Shown here piece by piece: positions 34,892-44,399 of a DNA stretch of 64,000 nt. Source of the DNA: Pseudomonadota bacterium (lineage in GTDB: Bacteria > Pseudomonadota > Alphaproteobacteria > UBA2136 > JASBTF01); NCBI GenBank assembly GCA_030148545.1, contig JASBTF010000002.1, forward strand, positions 547,218 to 611,217. Reading direction: 5' to 3'. The notes under the pieces were generated by a model that did not search any database, was not told the origin of the DNA, and worked only from the letters and a program-made list of their open reading frames with translations. The first letter of the stretch is position 1. Every line of letters begins with the position of its first letter. Position numbers and translations under genes: made by a program.

Positions 34892-34920
34892 AAAACCCGC
34901 CATTTGGCGGGTTTTGGTTT
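34892..34920 (+). terminator. terminator of the ribosomal cluster
   Basis: AAAACCCGCC-ATTT-GGCGGGTTTT followed by GGTTT, between rplQ and the convergent fabD. Confidence 0.85.
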
Positions 34921-34941
34921 GCCGACCGCGAGAGCATGCAA

Positions 34942-35892
34942 TTACGCAGCAGCCTCAAGAGACTCAAGCAGGCTATCAATATCTTCCGGTGAGTTGAGGC
35001 AAATGCCTTTCAAGTTTTTGTCACAGCGTTTGGCAAGGCCTGTTAGCACATGGCCAGAACCAAATTCATAAACGCGTGTAATACCTTGTTCAGCTGCCCA
35101 CTGCATGCTCTCGCGCCAGCGTACACGGTCGGTAATTTGGCGGGTGAGGAGGTCTACAATTGGCTCCGCAGTATCCATTGGTTGTGCGGTTACATTGCTA
35201 ATAACAGGCAATACTGGGTCATTAAAGGTTGTTGCTGTTAACATATCTTCCATTTCTAGAGCGGCGCCTTGCATGAGCGGGCAGTGGAAGGGGGCAGATA
35301 CATCTAGGCGCATAACTTTGCGCACATTTTCCATAACAGCAATGTTGCTGGCACGGTCTACAGCCATGTTAGAGCCACTGATAACGGTTTGCCCTTCGGC
35401 ATTATCGTTAGCTACCCAGCAGCCAGCATTGTTGGCAATAGATTCAATTTGCTCTACAGGAATTTCCCCAATAATTGCAGCCATAGCGCCGTCGCCAATC
35501 TCTAGTGGCTTTGCCATAGCTTCGCCACGGGCGCGAACCAGCTTAAGGCCAGTAGCAAAGTCCATACAGCCTGCTGCCCACAGGGCGCTATATTCACCCA
35601 AGCTGTGGCCAGCTACATAGCTTGCATGGTCGGTAATGCTGCTGTTGGTTTGCTTAAGAAAATAAGTAAGTGCCGCAGCGCTAGCAATAAACAAAGCAGG
35701 CTGTGCGTTAATAGTTTGGGTTAGCTCAGCGGCATCACCCTCACGCATGAGGCTGGTAATATCAAAGCCGAGGGTGTCGTTTGCTTCTTCAAATAGGGCT
35801 CCTGTGGTGGGGTGGCTCATAAACTCGGCAGCCATACCGCTGTGTTGGCTACCCTGGCCAGGAAAAACAAAAATTGTGGATGAAGCGGACAT
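34942..35892 (-). CDS. fabD: malonyl-CoA:ACP transacylase
   Basis: Loads malonyl groups on acyl carrier protein for fatty-acid synthesis. It has 316 residues from the chosen ATG, which matches the family start (FVFPGQGSQHSGM). The nucleophile is in GHSLGEYSALWA, and the catalytic histidine is in SAPFHCPLM. The open frame extends 54 bases upstream without a ribosome site. It is divergent from rpsF, and not adjacent to fabG as in many relatives. Confidence 0.95.
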   Translation of the reverse strand: MSASSTIFVFPGQGSQHSGMAAEFMSHPTTGALFEEANDTLGFDITSLMREGDAAELTQTINAQPALFIASAAALTYFLKQTNSSITDHASYVAGHSLGEYSALWAAGCMDFATGLKLVRARGEAMAKPLEIGDGAMAAIIGEIPVEQIESIANNAGCWVANDNAEGQTVISGSNMAVDRASNIAVMENVRKVMRLDVSAPFHCPLMQGAALEMEDMLTATTFNDPVLPVISNVTAQPMDTAEPIVDLLTRQITDRVRWRESMQWAAEQGITRVYEFGSGHVLTGLAKRCDKNLKGICLNSPEDIDSLLESLEAAA

Positions 35893-35987
35893 AATATAAA
35901 AACCTTTACGCGTTATTTTCTTCTTTTCATATGAAATGCAGCGCAAGTGTGCCGCAAATAGTGTGTGACGGTCAATAAAGAAAACGC

Positions 35988-36016
35988 TTGCATACGATGC
36001 ATGAAGTGGGTATAAA
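35988..36016 (+). promoter_or_regulatory. rpsF promoter
   Basis: TTGCAT, 17-bp spacer, TATAAA, leaving a leader of about 78 bases. Confidence 0.65.
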
Positions 36017-36056
36017 CCGCCTACCTTGCGTTAAAACATGGGGTTTTAGTGCGCCC

Positions 36057-36077
36057 CCGTAGCCACAATGGCTGCGG
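36057..36077 (+). promoter_or_regulatory. rpsF leader hairpin, candidate S6:S18 site
   Basis: CCGTAGCCA-CAA-TGGCTGCGG, a 9-bp stem with one G-U pair, ends 5 bases before the AAAAGGAG region. S6:S18-binding leader hairpins with CCG elements are known upstream of rpsF in many bacteria; whether this is one is an inference. Confidence 0.4.
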
Positions 36078-36100
36078 ACAACCAAAAGGAGAACATCACA

Positions 36101-36454
36101 ATGGCTTTTTATGAGCTGATTTATATTGTGCGTCCGGATGTATCTACACAACAGGTAGATGCACTCACCGAGAAGTACAGCACTATGATTACCGAAAACG
36201 GTGGTAAAGTTAAAAGCGTAGAGCAATGGGGCTTGCGTACCTTGGCTTACAAAATTCGTAAGCACCGCAAAGGTTACTACACCATGCTATGCGTAGAAAT
36301 GAATGGCGAAACTGTGAACCAGCTGGAACACAGCATGAAGCTGTCTGACGACGTAATTCGTTTCATGACCGTTAAAGTTGATGAGCTGGATGAAGGCCCA
36401 TCTATTATGATGCGTAAGCGTAAAGAAGATTACGCTGACAGCAGCAACGCCTAA
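36101..36454 (+). CDS. rpsF: 30S ribosomal protein S6
   Basis: S6 pairs with S18 on the small-subunit platform. It has 117 residues, FYELIYIVRPDVSTQQVDAL at the start, and ends in a short acidic tail. I chose ATG 36101 because AAAAGGAG precedes it; the upstream in-frame ATG at 36068 is inside the leader hairpin. It begins rpsF-rpsR-rplI. Confidence 0.97.
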   Translation: MAFYELIYIVRPDVSTQQVDALTEKYSTMITENGGKVKSVEQWGLRTLAYKIRKHRKGYYTMLCVEMNGETVNQLEHSMKLSDDVIRFMTVKVDELDEGPSIMMRKRKEDYADSSNA

Positions 36455-36482
36455 GTGATGATTATAAGAGGAGATTTGACCA

Positions 36483-36842
36483 ATGGCCCGTTATAATGCC
36501 GAGCGCAAAGCCCGCGCCGAAGCCGACAGCAAAGCAAATGAAGCAGCTGCCGGTAGCACCGAACAACGTAATGAAAAAGGCGGTAACGCACAGTACAAAC
36601 CACGTTTGTTGGGTCGTACTTATTTCCAGCGTAAAAAATCTTGCCCGTTCAGCCACGACCGTGCACCAAAGATTGATTACAAAGATGTAAAACTGCTAAC
36701 CCGTTTTGTATCTGACTACGGTAAAATTATGCCTGCGCACATTAGTGGTGTTAGCCACCGCAAACAGCGTGAGCTAGCTAAAGCAATTAAGCGTGCACGT
36801 ATGATTGCACTGCTGCCATTTGCACCAAGCCACTACGAGTAA
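36483..36842 (+). CDS. rpsR: 30S ribosomal protein S18 with N-terminal extension
   Basis: S18 binds S6 and 16S rRNA. The core [23 protein letters not shown] to [11 protein letters not shown] is normal, but about 45 extra residues rich in alanine, glutamate and lysine precede it (119 residues in all against about 75-90 usually). The good ribosome site (AGAGGAG) before ATG 36483 suggests the extension is translated. Confidence 0.95.
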   Translation: MARYNAERKARAEADSKANEAAAGSTEQRNEKGGNAQYKPRLLGRTYFQRKKSCPFSHDRAPKIDYKDVKLLTRFVSDYGKIMPAHISGVSHRKQRELAKAIKRARMIALLPFAPSHYE

Positions 36843-36854
36843 GGAGATATCATC

Positions 36855-37307
36855 ATGCAGATTATTTTGATTGAACCTGTATTGGGCCTAGGTAGCCTAG
36901 GTGATGTGGTAACCGTTAAAGATGGTTACGCACGTAACTACCTGCTACCACAGAAAAAAGCACTACCAGCAAGCAAAGCGAACCTAGAGCGCTTTGAAGC
37001 TGAGCGTAAAGCACGTGAAGATGCCTTTGCCGAAGCCAAAGCAACTGCTGAAAAGCAAGCAGAGCAACACTTTACTGATGCGAGCATTACTCTGGAGCGT
37101 AACGCTTCTGAGGCTGGCCAGCTTTATGGTTCTGTGAAAGCACGCGACATTGTTGCAGCTTTGGATGAGAGCTTGAGCCTATCTGCAAGTGCTATTCAAA
37201 TTGGTGAGCCAATTAAAACAATTGGTGAGCACAGTGTGAATGTTGCTCTGCACGCAGACGTAATTGCACCGCTGACGATTAAAATTCAGCGCCCTGCAGC
37301 TGCTTAG
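36855..37307 (+). CDS. rplI: 50S ribosomal protein L9
   Basis: A stalk-base protein with two globular domains joined by a long helix. It has 150 residues with MQIILIEPVLGLGSLGDVVTVKDGYARNYLLP as the N-terminal signature and a C-terminal domain from about residue 75. AAGGAGAT precedes it. A terminator follows. Confidence 0.97.
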   Translation: MQIILIEPVLGLGSLGDVVTVKDGYARNYLLPQKKALPASKANLERFEAERKAREDAFAEAKATAEKQAEQHFTDASITLERNASEAGQLYGSVKARDIVAALDESLSLSASAIQIGEPIKTIGEHSVNVALHADVIAPLTIKIQRPAAA

Positions 37308-37322
37308 GTTTTGCCTAGCTTT

Positions 37323-37349
37323 AAAAAACGCCCCAATGGGGCGTTTTTT
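37323..37349 (+). terminator. rplI terminator
   Basis: AAAAAACGCCCC-AAT-GGGGCGTTTTTT. Confidence 0.9.
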
Positions 37350-37439
37350 GTGCAATGCACATAGAAGCTGTTGCACGATTTTTATTCTGTGGCACAGTGC
37401 GCCTAACAATAAAACTAGAAGTAATAGAGAGATTTAAAC

Positions 37440-38162
37440 ATGAGTTTTGCCACTTTGACTGATAAACGCGCTCTGGTAACTGGCGGTAGCCGCGGTATTG
37501 GCCGTGCTATTGCCGAACAGCTAAAAGCAGCTGGCGCTGAGGTTCTTATTAGTGGCTCTAACCCTGAAACATTAGCCAAAGTAGCAGAAGAGCTAGGCGT
37601 TGGCTTTGTGGCTGCGGACCTAAACCAGCCAGATGCAATCACCAAGCTAGCCGAAGAGGTAGGTGCAGTTGATATTTTGGTAAACAATGCTGGTATTACG
37701 CGCGATGCTCTGTTTAGTAAGCAAAGCGAAGAGCAGTGGGCAGAAGTACTGCGTGTGAATTTGGATTCCGCCGTGGCGTTAACACGCGCGTTATTACCAA
37801 ACATGACCAAAAATCGTTGGGGGCGTATTGTTAATATTTCCTCCATCGTGGCGCATATGGGGAACATTGGTCAGACCAACTACATTACTGCCAAAGCCGC
37901 TATTACGGGTTTCACCAAAGGATTAAGTAAAGAAGTGGCACGTCGTGGCGTAACCGTGAACTGCGTAGCGCCAGGCTTTATTGAGACCAGCATGACCGAT
38001 AAAATTCCTGAAAAAATTCGTGATGAATTTGTAGGCCAAATCCCTGCTAAGCGCTTTGGCTCACCGCAAGAAATTGCAGCAGCAGTACGCTACTTAGCAA
38101 GTGAAGAGGCAGCCTATACCACAGGAACAACTATTCACGTCAATGGCGGACTTTACGTTTAA
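37440..38162 (+). CDS. fabG: 3-oxoacyl-ACP reductase
   Basis: An NADPH-dependent short-chain dehydrogenase for the first reduction step of fatty-acid elongation. It has 240 residues. Cofactor motif TGGSRGIGRAI at 15-25, NNAGITRD, catalytic serine in NISSIVAHMGN and YXXXK in YITAKAA, with the C-terminal HVNGGLYV typical of FabG. acpP and fabF, usual followers, are not here; an acetoacetyl-CoA synthetase is convergent. A role with acetoacetyl-CoA (PhaB-like) is possible given that neighbour. Confidence 0.88.
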   Translation: MSFATLTDKRALVTGGSRGIGRAIAEQLKAAGAEVLISGSNPETLAKVAEELGVGFVAADLNQPDAITKLAEEVGAVDILVNNAGITRDALFSKQSEEQWAEVLRVNLDSAVALTRALLPNMTKNRWGRIVNISSIVAHMGNIGQTNYITAKAAITGFTKGLSKEVARRGVTVNCVAPGFIETSMTDKIPEKIRDEFVGQIPAKRFGSPQEIAAAVRYLASEEAAYTTGTTIHVNGGLYV

Positions 38163-38187
38163 AAAAAGCGCCGTTAGGCGCTTTTTT
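38161..38187. terminator. bidirectional terminator between fabG and aacS
   Basis: AAAGCGCC-GTTA-GGCGCTTT with A/T runs on both sides; it overlaps the last base of fabG and the stop codon of the convergent gene. Confidence 0.88.
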
Positions 38188-40174
38188 AACGCTGTAGCTC
38201 TGGAATATCCTTAAAAAACTCTAACGCTTCTGGATTGGCGAGTGCTGTGGCGTTCTTTACCGGGCGACCATGTACGGTATCGCGCACTGCGAGTTCTGGC
38301 AGTTTGCCGTTAATGGTACGTGGCAGGTCAGGCACTGGAATCACCTTACTTGGTACATGGCGTGGGGTGCAGTTGGTACGAATGGTTTGGCGGATGTTAC
38401 GCGCAAGTTCATCGCTAAATTGCTGACCTTCGGCCATCATCACAAACAATACCACGCGGGTATCGTTATCCCACTCTTGGCCAATAACCATGCTTTCTTG
38501 AACTTCGGGGAATAAATCCACCTGGCGGTAAATTTCCGCCGTGCCAATGCGCACACCTTGCGGGTTGAGCGTAGCATCGGAGCGGCCAAATACAATCAGG
38601 CCGTTATGATCGCTAAATTCAACATAGTCGCCATGGGTCCACACGTTTGGGAACCCTTCAAAGTAAGCGCTGTTATATTTTTCGCCACTGTCATCACCCC
38701 AAAACTTAACCGGCATGCTGGGGAAGGGTTGGGTGCACACCAGCTCGCCAGCTTGGCCACGTACGGGTTGGCCATTGGCGTCAAACGCGTCTACAGCCAT
38801 GCCTAAGCATGGTTTTTGGATTTCACCAGCGTAAACAGGCTCGGTAGAAGCACCACCCATAAACAGGCCTACAATATCGGTACCGCCGCAAATGGAGGCC
38901 AGTTGTAGGTCGTTTTTAATAGCGTTGTATGTATAGCGGAAGCCATCTGGCGATAATGGTGAACCGGTGGAGGTGAGCACGCGTAAATCCGCTAAGTTAT
39001 GTGTTTTAGCCGGGTTCAGCTTAAACTTAGCGCAGGCATCAATATATTTAGCGGAGGTTCCAAACAGTGTGGCTTTTTCTTCGGCAGCATAGCTAAAGAG
39101 GTAGTCCTTACTTGGGCTAAAGGGGGAGCCATCATACAGCATTAACGTGGCGCCCACACCTAAGGCGGCAATTTGCCAGTTCCACATCATCCAGCCAATG
39201 GTGGTGAAGTAGAAAACACGGTCATCCTCGCGGGTATCTACCTGTAGCAAATGTTCTTTAAACAAATTGAGCAGTACGCCACCGGTGCGGTGAACAATAC
39301 ATTTAGGCTTACCCGTGGTGCCGGAGCTGTACATAATCACCAGTGGGTGATCAAACGGCAGTTGTGCAAATTTAATTTCATCTTGCGGGGTGTGGGGGGC
39401 TAACCAGTCCTGCCATAATACTGCATTGGGTAAGCTGCTTATGTCTGGTGCGCTTTCTGTAAATGGGTACACCACAATTTGCTCAATACTTGGTAGTTCG
39501 GCAGTGAACTCTGCAATTTTACTTAAGGAGTCGTGTTTGGTGCCTTTAAAGTAATAGCCATCTGCCACAAGGAGTACTTTTGGCTTACTTTGGCCAAAGC
39601 GGTCTAGCACGCCAGATACACCAAAATCGGGGGAACAGCTGGTCCAAATAGCGCCAATGCTTGCTGCGGCTAAATGGCCCACAATAGCCACAGGAATATT
39701 TGGCAAAAAGCCGCCTACACGGTCTCCAGATTTTACGCCAGCAGCTTGTAAGGCTTGTGCTACCTGGCTTACCTGTTGGTATAGCTCGTTCCAGGTGAGT
39801 TGTTGTTGCCATTGGTCCTCAGCGCGGGCAATAATAGCCACGCCATCATCACGGCGGCGGAGTAGGTTTTCAGCAAAGTTAAGTTTTGCATCAGGGAAAA
39901 AGCGTGCTTCACGCATGGTTTCGCCAGGTAGATAGGCATTGTCACCGCGTTGGCTAGCTTTAATATCGGCAAAGTCCCAAACTAAGTTCCAAAAAGTATT
40001 TAAATGGGTGGTCGACCATTCCCACAATGTATCGTAATCGTGCAAATCCAGCCCTGTAGTTGCACTGGCCTGTTGCATAAATTTATACAGGTGTGTTTGC
40101 TCAATTTGTTGTGTAGAAGGGGACCACAGCGGTTGTTGCTGTGATGAAGTTTGTTGGGGTACAGCACTATTCAT
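38186..40174 (-). CDS. aacS: acetoacetyl-CoA synthetase
   Basis: An adenylate-forming ligase joining acetoacetate to CoA with ATP, used to recover ketone bodies or polyhydroxybutyrate products. It has 662 residues, the usual length. Landmarks are the N-terminal ACS domain (about 50-110), the P-loop-like YSSGTTGKPKCIVHRTGG, and SICGGTDIVGLFMGG, which favours acetoacetate over acetate ligases; the C-terminal KVIPVPDLPRTINGK holds the catalytic lysine. It is divergent from popZ. Confidence 0.9.
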   Translation of the reverse strand: MNSAVPQQTSSQQQPLWSPSTQQIEQTHLYKFMQQASATTGLDLHDYDTLWEWSTTHLNTFWNLVWDFADIKASQRGDNAYLPGETMREARFFPDAKLNFAENLLRRRDDGVAIIARAEDQWQQQLTWNELYQQVSQVAQALQAAGVKSGDRVGGFLPNIPVAIVGHLAAASIGAIWTSCSPDFGVSGVLDRFGQSKPKVLLVADGYYFKGTKHDSLSKIAEFTAELPSIEQIVVYPFTESAPDISSLPNAVLWQDWLAPHTPQDEIKFAQLPFDHPLVIMYSSGTTGKPKCIVHRTGGVLLNLFKEHLLQVDTREDDRVFYFTTIGWMMWNWQIAALGVGATLMLYDGSPFSPSKDYLFSYAAEEKATLFGTSAKYIDACAKFKLNPAKTHNLADLRVLTSTGSPLSPDGFRYTYNAIKNDLQLASICGGTDIVGLFMGGASTEPVYAGEIQKPCLGMAVDAFDANGQPVRGQAGELVCTQPFPSMPVKFWGDDSGEKYNSAYFEGFPNVWTHGDYVEFSDHNGLIVFGRSDATLNPQGVRIGTAEIYRQVDLFPEVQESMVIGQEWDNDTRVVLFVMMAEGQQFSDELARNIRQTIRTNCTPRHVPSKVIPVPDLPRTINGKLPELAVRDTVHGRPVKNATALANPEALEFFKDIPELQR

Positions 40175-40354
40175 AGGTTAGATTGTGACATCATAAGTTT
40201 AAGAGACAAGAGCGTAGTTGTGCATTGCAACACAGCGGGACCTGCTAATAAAGTGGCACAAATGTAACTTTTATGATGGGAGAGTGCGGAAAACTCTGAC
40301 ATAATGCCCCGCAGCATTGACCCGAACGTTTGTGCATGATAGTGAATTTGTAAA

Positions 40355-40360
40355 TATAAT
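40355..40360 (+). promoter_or_regulatory. possible popZ -10 box
   Basis: A perfect TATAAT 33 bases before the popZ ATG; the -35 at 17 bp is weak (GTGCAT). Confidence 0.35.
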
Positions 40361-40393
40361 TTTGTTAACAAGAGTTTAAAGAACATCTGACCC

Positions 40394-41533
40394 ATGGCCG
40401 CCCAAAAACCTTCTATGGATGATATTCTCGCCTCCATCAAATCTTCAGTGGAAGAAGAAGTAAGTGATACTGATACCGGTAACATGGAAGATGTGCTGGA
40501 CTTAACAGAGGCGCTTCCTCCTGAGGAAGATGCACCTGCAGATGCAGCGCCAGAAGCTGCTGCTCCTCAAGCTCAAGAGGAAGAAGAACTTATTGATTTA
40601 GACGCTTTTGCCGCCACTGGCGATGCACAGGCAACAACTGGTGAAGCAGAAAGCGCAGAAGACATGCTTGACCCAGCAGCATTACAAACTGCCGCTCCAG
40701 CAGCAGAAGAAACACCTGCTGAACAGCCTGAAGCAGCAGCTGATGCAGCCGATGAAATGATGGCCGAAGCAGCACCAGCTGAAAATGCTGAAGAGAGTGC
40801 TGAAGCTCAGGAGCCTCCAGCGGAAGAAGCAGCCCCAGCTGCTGATGCAGACATGGACGATATTGATGCTTTAATGGCGGAAGTTGAAGCTGAAAGCGGT
40901 GATGGCGCCCCAGCAGCAGAAGAAACACCTGCTGAAGAGCCAGAAACAGCAGCAGAACCTGCAACGGAAGAAGCTGCCCCTGCTGAGGAAGCGCCAGCTG
41001 TTGAAGAAACACCGGTAGAAGAACCTGCCGCCGATGATATTGATGCTATGCTAGATGCTGCTCCGGCAGCAGAAGAAGCACCTGCCGAAGAGCCAGAAGC
41101 AGTAGCTGACGCTGCTGATGAAATGATGGCAGAGGCTATGGCTGCTGAGGAACCTGCTGCTGAAGTAGCAGAAGAAGCGCCTGCGGAAGAAATTGCTGCG
41201 GAAGTGGAAGCAGAAGTAACAGCCGAAGCTGTTGAAGACACTGCCGAAGTTGCTGAAGCTCAAGAAGCTGAAGTTGTAACAGAAGAAACACCAAAGGCGC
41301 CTGAGACAGTTTCTCAAGAAGCCGCGGAAAAAGCTGCTGATGCTGTGGCAAATGGTGTGGAAATGATGAATTTGCGTGCAATCCCTGGCCCAACTGGTCT
41401 TCAAGTAGGTTTCCCTGCTGAAGTGTTGGCGGAAGCTTTGCGTCCTTTGGTCGTGGAGTGGGTGCAGCAAAACTTGCCAGATGTCGTAGAACGTTTGGTA
41501 CGTGAAGAGCTCAATCGCCTCGCTCAAGATTAA
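40394..41533 (+). CDS. popZ: PopZ-type polar organising protein
   Basis: A DUF2497 protein related to Caulobacter PopZ, which forms polar condensates that anchor ParB-parS and recruit client proteins. The N-terminal helix (KPSMDDILASIKSSVEEEV) and the C-terminal oligomerisation region (ALRPLVVEWVQQNLPDVVER, then VREELNRLAQ) match. In between lie about 280 residues rich in alanine, glutamate and proline with repeated units such as EETPAEEPE and DAADEMMAEA. The total of 379 residues is far above the roughly 180 of Caulobacter. Its position directly before valS is typical of alphaproteobacteria. Confidence 0.9.
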   Translation: MAAQKPSMDDILASIKSSVEEEVSDTDTGNMEDVLDLTEALPPEEDAPADAAPEAAAPQAQEEEELIDLDAFAATGDAQATTGEAESAEDMLDPAALQTAAPAAEETPAEQPEAAADAADEMMAEAAPAENAEESAEAQEPPAEEAAPAADADMDDIDALMAEVEAESGDGAPAAEETPAEEPETAAEPATEEAAPAEEAPAVEETPVEEPAADDIDAMLDAAPAAEEAPAEEPEAVADAADEMMAEAMAAEEPAAEVAEEAPAEEIAAEVEAEVTAEAVEDTAEVAEAQEAEVVTEETPKAPETVSQEAAEKAADAVANGVEMMNLRAIPGPTGLQVGFPAEVLAEALRPLVVEWVQQNLPDVVERLVREELNRLAQD

Positions 41534-41607
41534 ATTTCTATTGTGAGGCCTGGGTTCCCGGCCTTACCAGCCGACCCTAATATGTAAAAAAGAACGGATA
41601 GAGAAGC

Positions 41608-44265
41608 ATGAGTCTGCCAAAACGTTTTGATAAAGAGCAAGAGCAAAGCATTTACCAACAGTGGGAAGATGCTGACTGTTTTGAACCAGCACCAGAAAAG
41701 GATAATCCTGCACTGGTGATGATGATGCCGCCACCAAACGTCACCGGTAACCTCCATGTGGGCCATGCTTTGGACAACACCTTGCCAGATATCATCCTGC
41801 GCCATGCGCGTATGAATGGTAAGGATGCGTTTTACCAACCCGGTACCGACCATGCCAGTATTGCCGTACACGTTAAGCTGGATGGGGCGTTGCGTAAGGA
41901 AGGCAAAACCCGTTTTGATTTAGGTCGTGATGAGTTTTTGAAACGTGCCTGGGCATGGAAAGATGAAAAAGCCGGTGCGATTCAGCAGCAGCTGCGCAAG
42001 CTAGGCACCAGCTGTGCATGGCAGCGTGAGCGTTTTACAATGGATGAAAAATACCTGCCCACAGTGCAGCAAGTATTTGTAGAGTTTTATAACCGTGGTC
42101 TTATTTATCGTGGTCAACGTTTGGTAAACTGGGATCCAAACATGCAAACTGCGGTGAGCGATTTGGAAGTATCTCATGCCGAAGTGGCAGGCTACTTGTG
42201 GCACTTTAAATACCCATTTGCTGATGGTTTTACTTACACAGCACCCAATGGTACCGAGATGGATGGCATTATTATTGCCACCACACGCCCTGAAACTATT
42301 TTGGCAGATGGCGCGATTGCGATGAACCCAAGCGACCCGCGTGCTGCTGACTTAGTTGGTAAAGAAGTGGTTGTGCCAATTGTAAATCGCCGTATTCCAC
42401 TCATTACAGATGAGTATGTAGATAGTGATTTTGGCTCAGGCATGGTGAAAATTACTGCCGCGCATGATTTTAATGACTGGGAAGTATCACAGCGCTGTAC
42501 TACGGCTGAAATTCCAGTGATTAACCTGATGAACCCTGATGCAACAATGAACGAGAACTGCCCACCTGAGTACCAAGGGATGGATCGTTTTGATGCACGT
42601 AATAAGGTAATTGAGGACTTTAAAGAACTAGGTTTGTTTATTAAAGCTGAGCCACATACGCACAACGTGCCGCGTGCAGAGCGTGATGACACAATTTTGG
42701 AACCATACTTAACCAACCAGTGGTTTGTTAAAGGTAAGCCGTTGGCTGAAAAATGCTTACAAGCCGCTAAAAATGGTGAGCTGGAGTTTATTAACCCGCG
42801 CGATGATAAAATTTTCCACCATTGGCTGAATAACATTCAAGACTGGTGTGTTTCTCGCCAGCTGTGGTGGGGGCAACGTATTCCTGCTTGGTATAAGGGT
42901 GACGACGTTAAAGTACAAATGGAAAGCCCGGGCGAAGGCTGGAAGCAAGATGATGATGTGCTGGATACTTGGTTTAGTAGCGCACAGTGGCCATTTGTAA
43001 CGCAAAACTGGCCAGAAGAAACGCCAGAGCTGGCTAAATACTACCCAGGCACAGCAATTATGACTGGCCGGGATATTTTGTTCTTCTGGATTATTCGTAT
43101 GTGCATGATGGGCTTGGAACTAACCGGTAAAGTTCCGTTTAAGACCATTTATACCCACGGTATGGTGCTGGATGAACATGGCCAAAAAATGTCCAAAACC
43201 AAGGGTAATACGATTGATGCCCTAGAGGTGATTGAGCAATACGGTGCCGATGCTGTGCGTTATACCTTGGCGGGTGTAAGCACCCCAGGTGGGCTGGATA
43301 TTAAACTTGGTGAAAGCCAAATTGAGCAGGGCCGTAACTTTGTAACCAAAATTTGGAATGCGGCGCGCTTCCTAGAAATGCAGCAAGTAACACCTGTTGA
43401 TGAACTGGATTTGGATAGTATTCAGCAGCCTGTTAACAAATGGATTGTAAGCCAGCTAGCACAAGCGTTTGAGCGTATGGATAAGGCGGTAGAAAGTTAC
43501 CAGTTCCACGAAGTAGCTGGTACGCTATATGACTTTGTATGGGCCACATGGTGTGATTGGTACTTGGAGCTTGCTAAAGGGTCGCTAAATGGTGACGACG
43601 CTGCTGCTGCGGCAGAAACACGCCAAGTTATGGGTTGGGCCTGGCCGAAGGTGCTGCAACTGGCGCATCCGCTTATGCCATTTGTAACAGAGCAGCTTTG
43701 GCAGCATTTGACGGCTGCAAATAATGAGCAATTCCTAATGCAGCAAGCATGGCCACAACACCAAAGCTGGCCACAGGATGATACGGTAGCTAAAGCTGTA
43801 AACCAGCTGCAGGAAGTAGTTACGGCAATTCGTGCCGTGCGTAGCCAATACCGCGTAGCGCCAAAAGCACGCATTAATGTTGGTGTGCGTACAGGTAACG
43901 ATGCGGCAATTAGCCAGCTTCAGCAATTTATGCCACAGCTTACTGGCTTGGCCGGTGTAGCAAACTTAAGTGCGCAAACAGCGCCAAACAGCGCTACCAG
44001 TGCCACTGCCGTGGTGGGTGAGCTGGAGCTGGTGCTAGAACTTGGCGATGTGGTAGACATGGCAGCCGAGCGTGAGCGTATTGCTAAAGAAATGGCCAAA
44101 ATTGAAGCAGAGTTGCAGAAAATTAACGGCCTGCTGGGGAATGATAACTTCCGCAATCGTGCGCCAGCCAAGGTGATTGCTGAGAACGAAGCTAAACAAA
44201 GTGAACTAACGCTAGAGCTGCAGAATTTGCAACGTACGCTTGACCAAGGTAAAGCAGCGGCGTGA
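41608..44265 (+). CDS. valS: valyl-tRNA synthetase
   Basis: A class I synthetase charging tRNA-Val. It has 885 residues. The HIGH-type motif is PPPNVTGNLHVGHAL (about residues 36-50), the editing CP1 domain is near 200-350, and KMSKTKGN carries the KMSKS lysine. The C-terminal coiled coil (AERERIAKEMAKIEAELQKI) that binds the tRNA is present. It follows popZ by 74 bases. Confidence 0.97.
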   Translation: MSLPKRFDKEQEQSIYQQWEDADCFEPAPEKDNPALVMMMPPPNVTGNLHVGHALDNTLPDIILRHARMNGKDAFYQPGTDHASIAVHVKLDGALRKEGKTRFDLGRDEFLKRAWAWKDEKAGAIQQQLRKLGTSCAWQRERFTMDEKYLPTVQQVFVEFYNRGLIYRGQRLVNWDPNMQTAVSDLEVSHAEVAGYLWHFKYPFADGFTYTAPNGTEMDGIIIATTRPETILADGAIAMNPSDPRAADLVGKEVVVPIVNRRIPLITDEYVDSDFGSGMVKITAAHDFNDWEVSQRCTTAEIPVINLMNPDATMNENCPPEYQGMDRFDARNKVIEDFKELGLFIKAEPHTHNVPRAERDDTILEPYLTNQWFVKGKPLAEKCLQAAKNGELEFINPRDDKIFHHWLNNIQDWCVSRQLWWGQRIPAWYKGDDVKVQMESPGEGWKQDDDVLDTWFSSAQWPFVTQNWPEETPELAKYYPGTAIMTGRDILFFWIIRMCMMGLELTGKVPFKTIYTHGMVLDEHGQKMSKTKGNTIDALEVIEQYGADAVRYTLAGVSTPGGLDIKLGESQIEQGRNFVTKIWNAARFLEMQQVTPVDELDLDSIQQPVNKWIVSQLAQAFERMDKAVESYQFHEVAGTLYDFVWATWCDWYLELAKGSLNGDDAAAAAETRQVMGWAWPKVLQLAHPLMPFVTEQLWQHLTAANNEQFLMQQAWPQHQSWPQDDTVAKAVNQLQEVVTAIRAVRSQYRVAPKARINVGVRTGNDAAISQLQQFMPQLTGLAGVANLSAQTAPNSATSATAVVGELELVLELGDVVDMAAERERIAKEMAKIEAELQKINGLLGNDNFRNRAPAKVIAENEAKQSELTLELQNLQRTLDQGKAAA

Positions 44266-44323
44266 CCAGCCCGTTGCTGCGTAGCGTAAATTCTCGCTTT
44301 AATTGTATTGTTTTGATGCTCGC

Positions 44324-44352
44324 TTGACTGGCGAAATAATGAGGCGTAACAC
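44324..44352 (+). promoter_or_regulatory. promoter of the 43-residue membrane peptide gene
   Basis: TTGACT, 17-bp spacer, TAACAC, about 47 bases before the GTG start. Confidence 0.45.
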
Positions 44353-44399
44353 TTTGTTTGTTAAGTTCATTTTGTCACTGAAACTTTCAGGAGGCCGTT

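Noticed and set aside
40590-41527. Long antisense reading frames opposite popZ
   Set aside because: They are mirror images of the alanine/glutamate-rich linker, giving leucine/glutamine or serine/alanine runs, and have no start signals.
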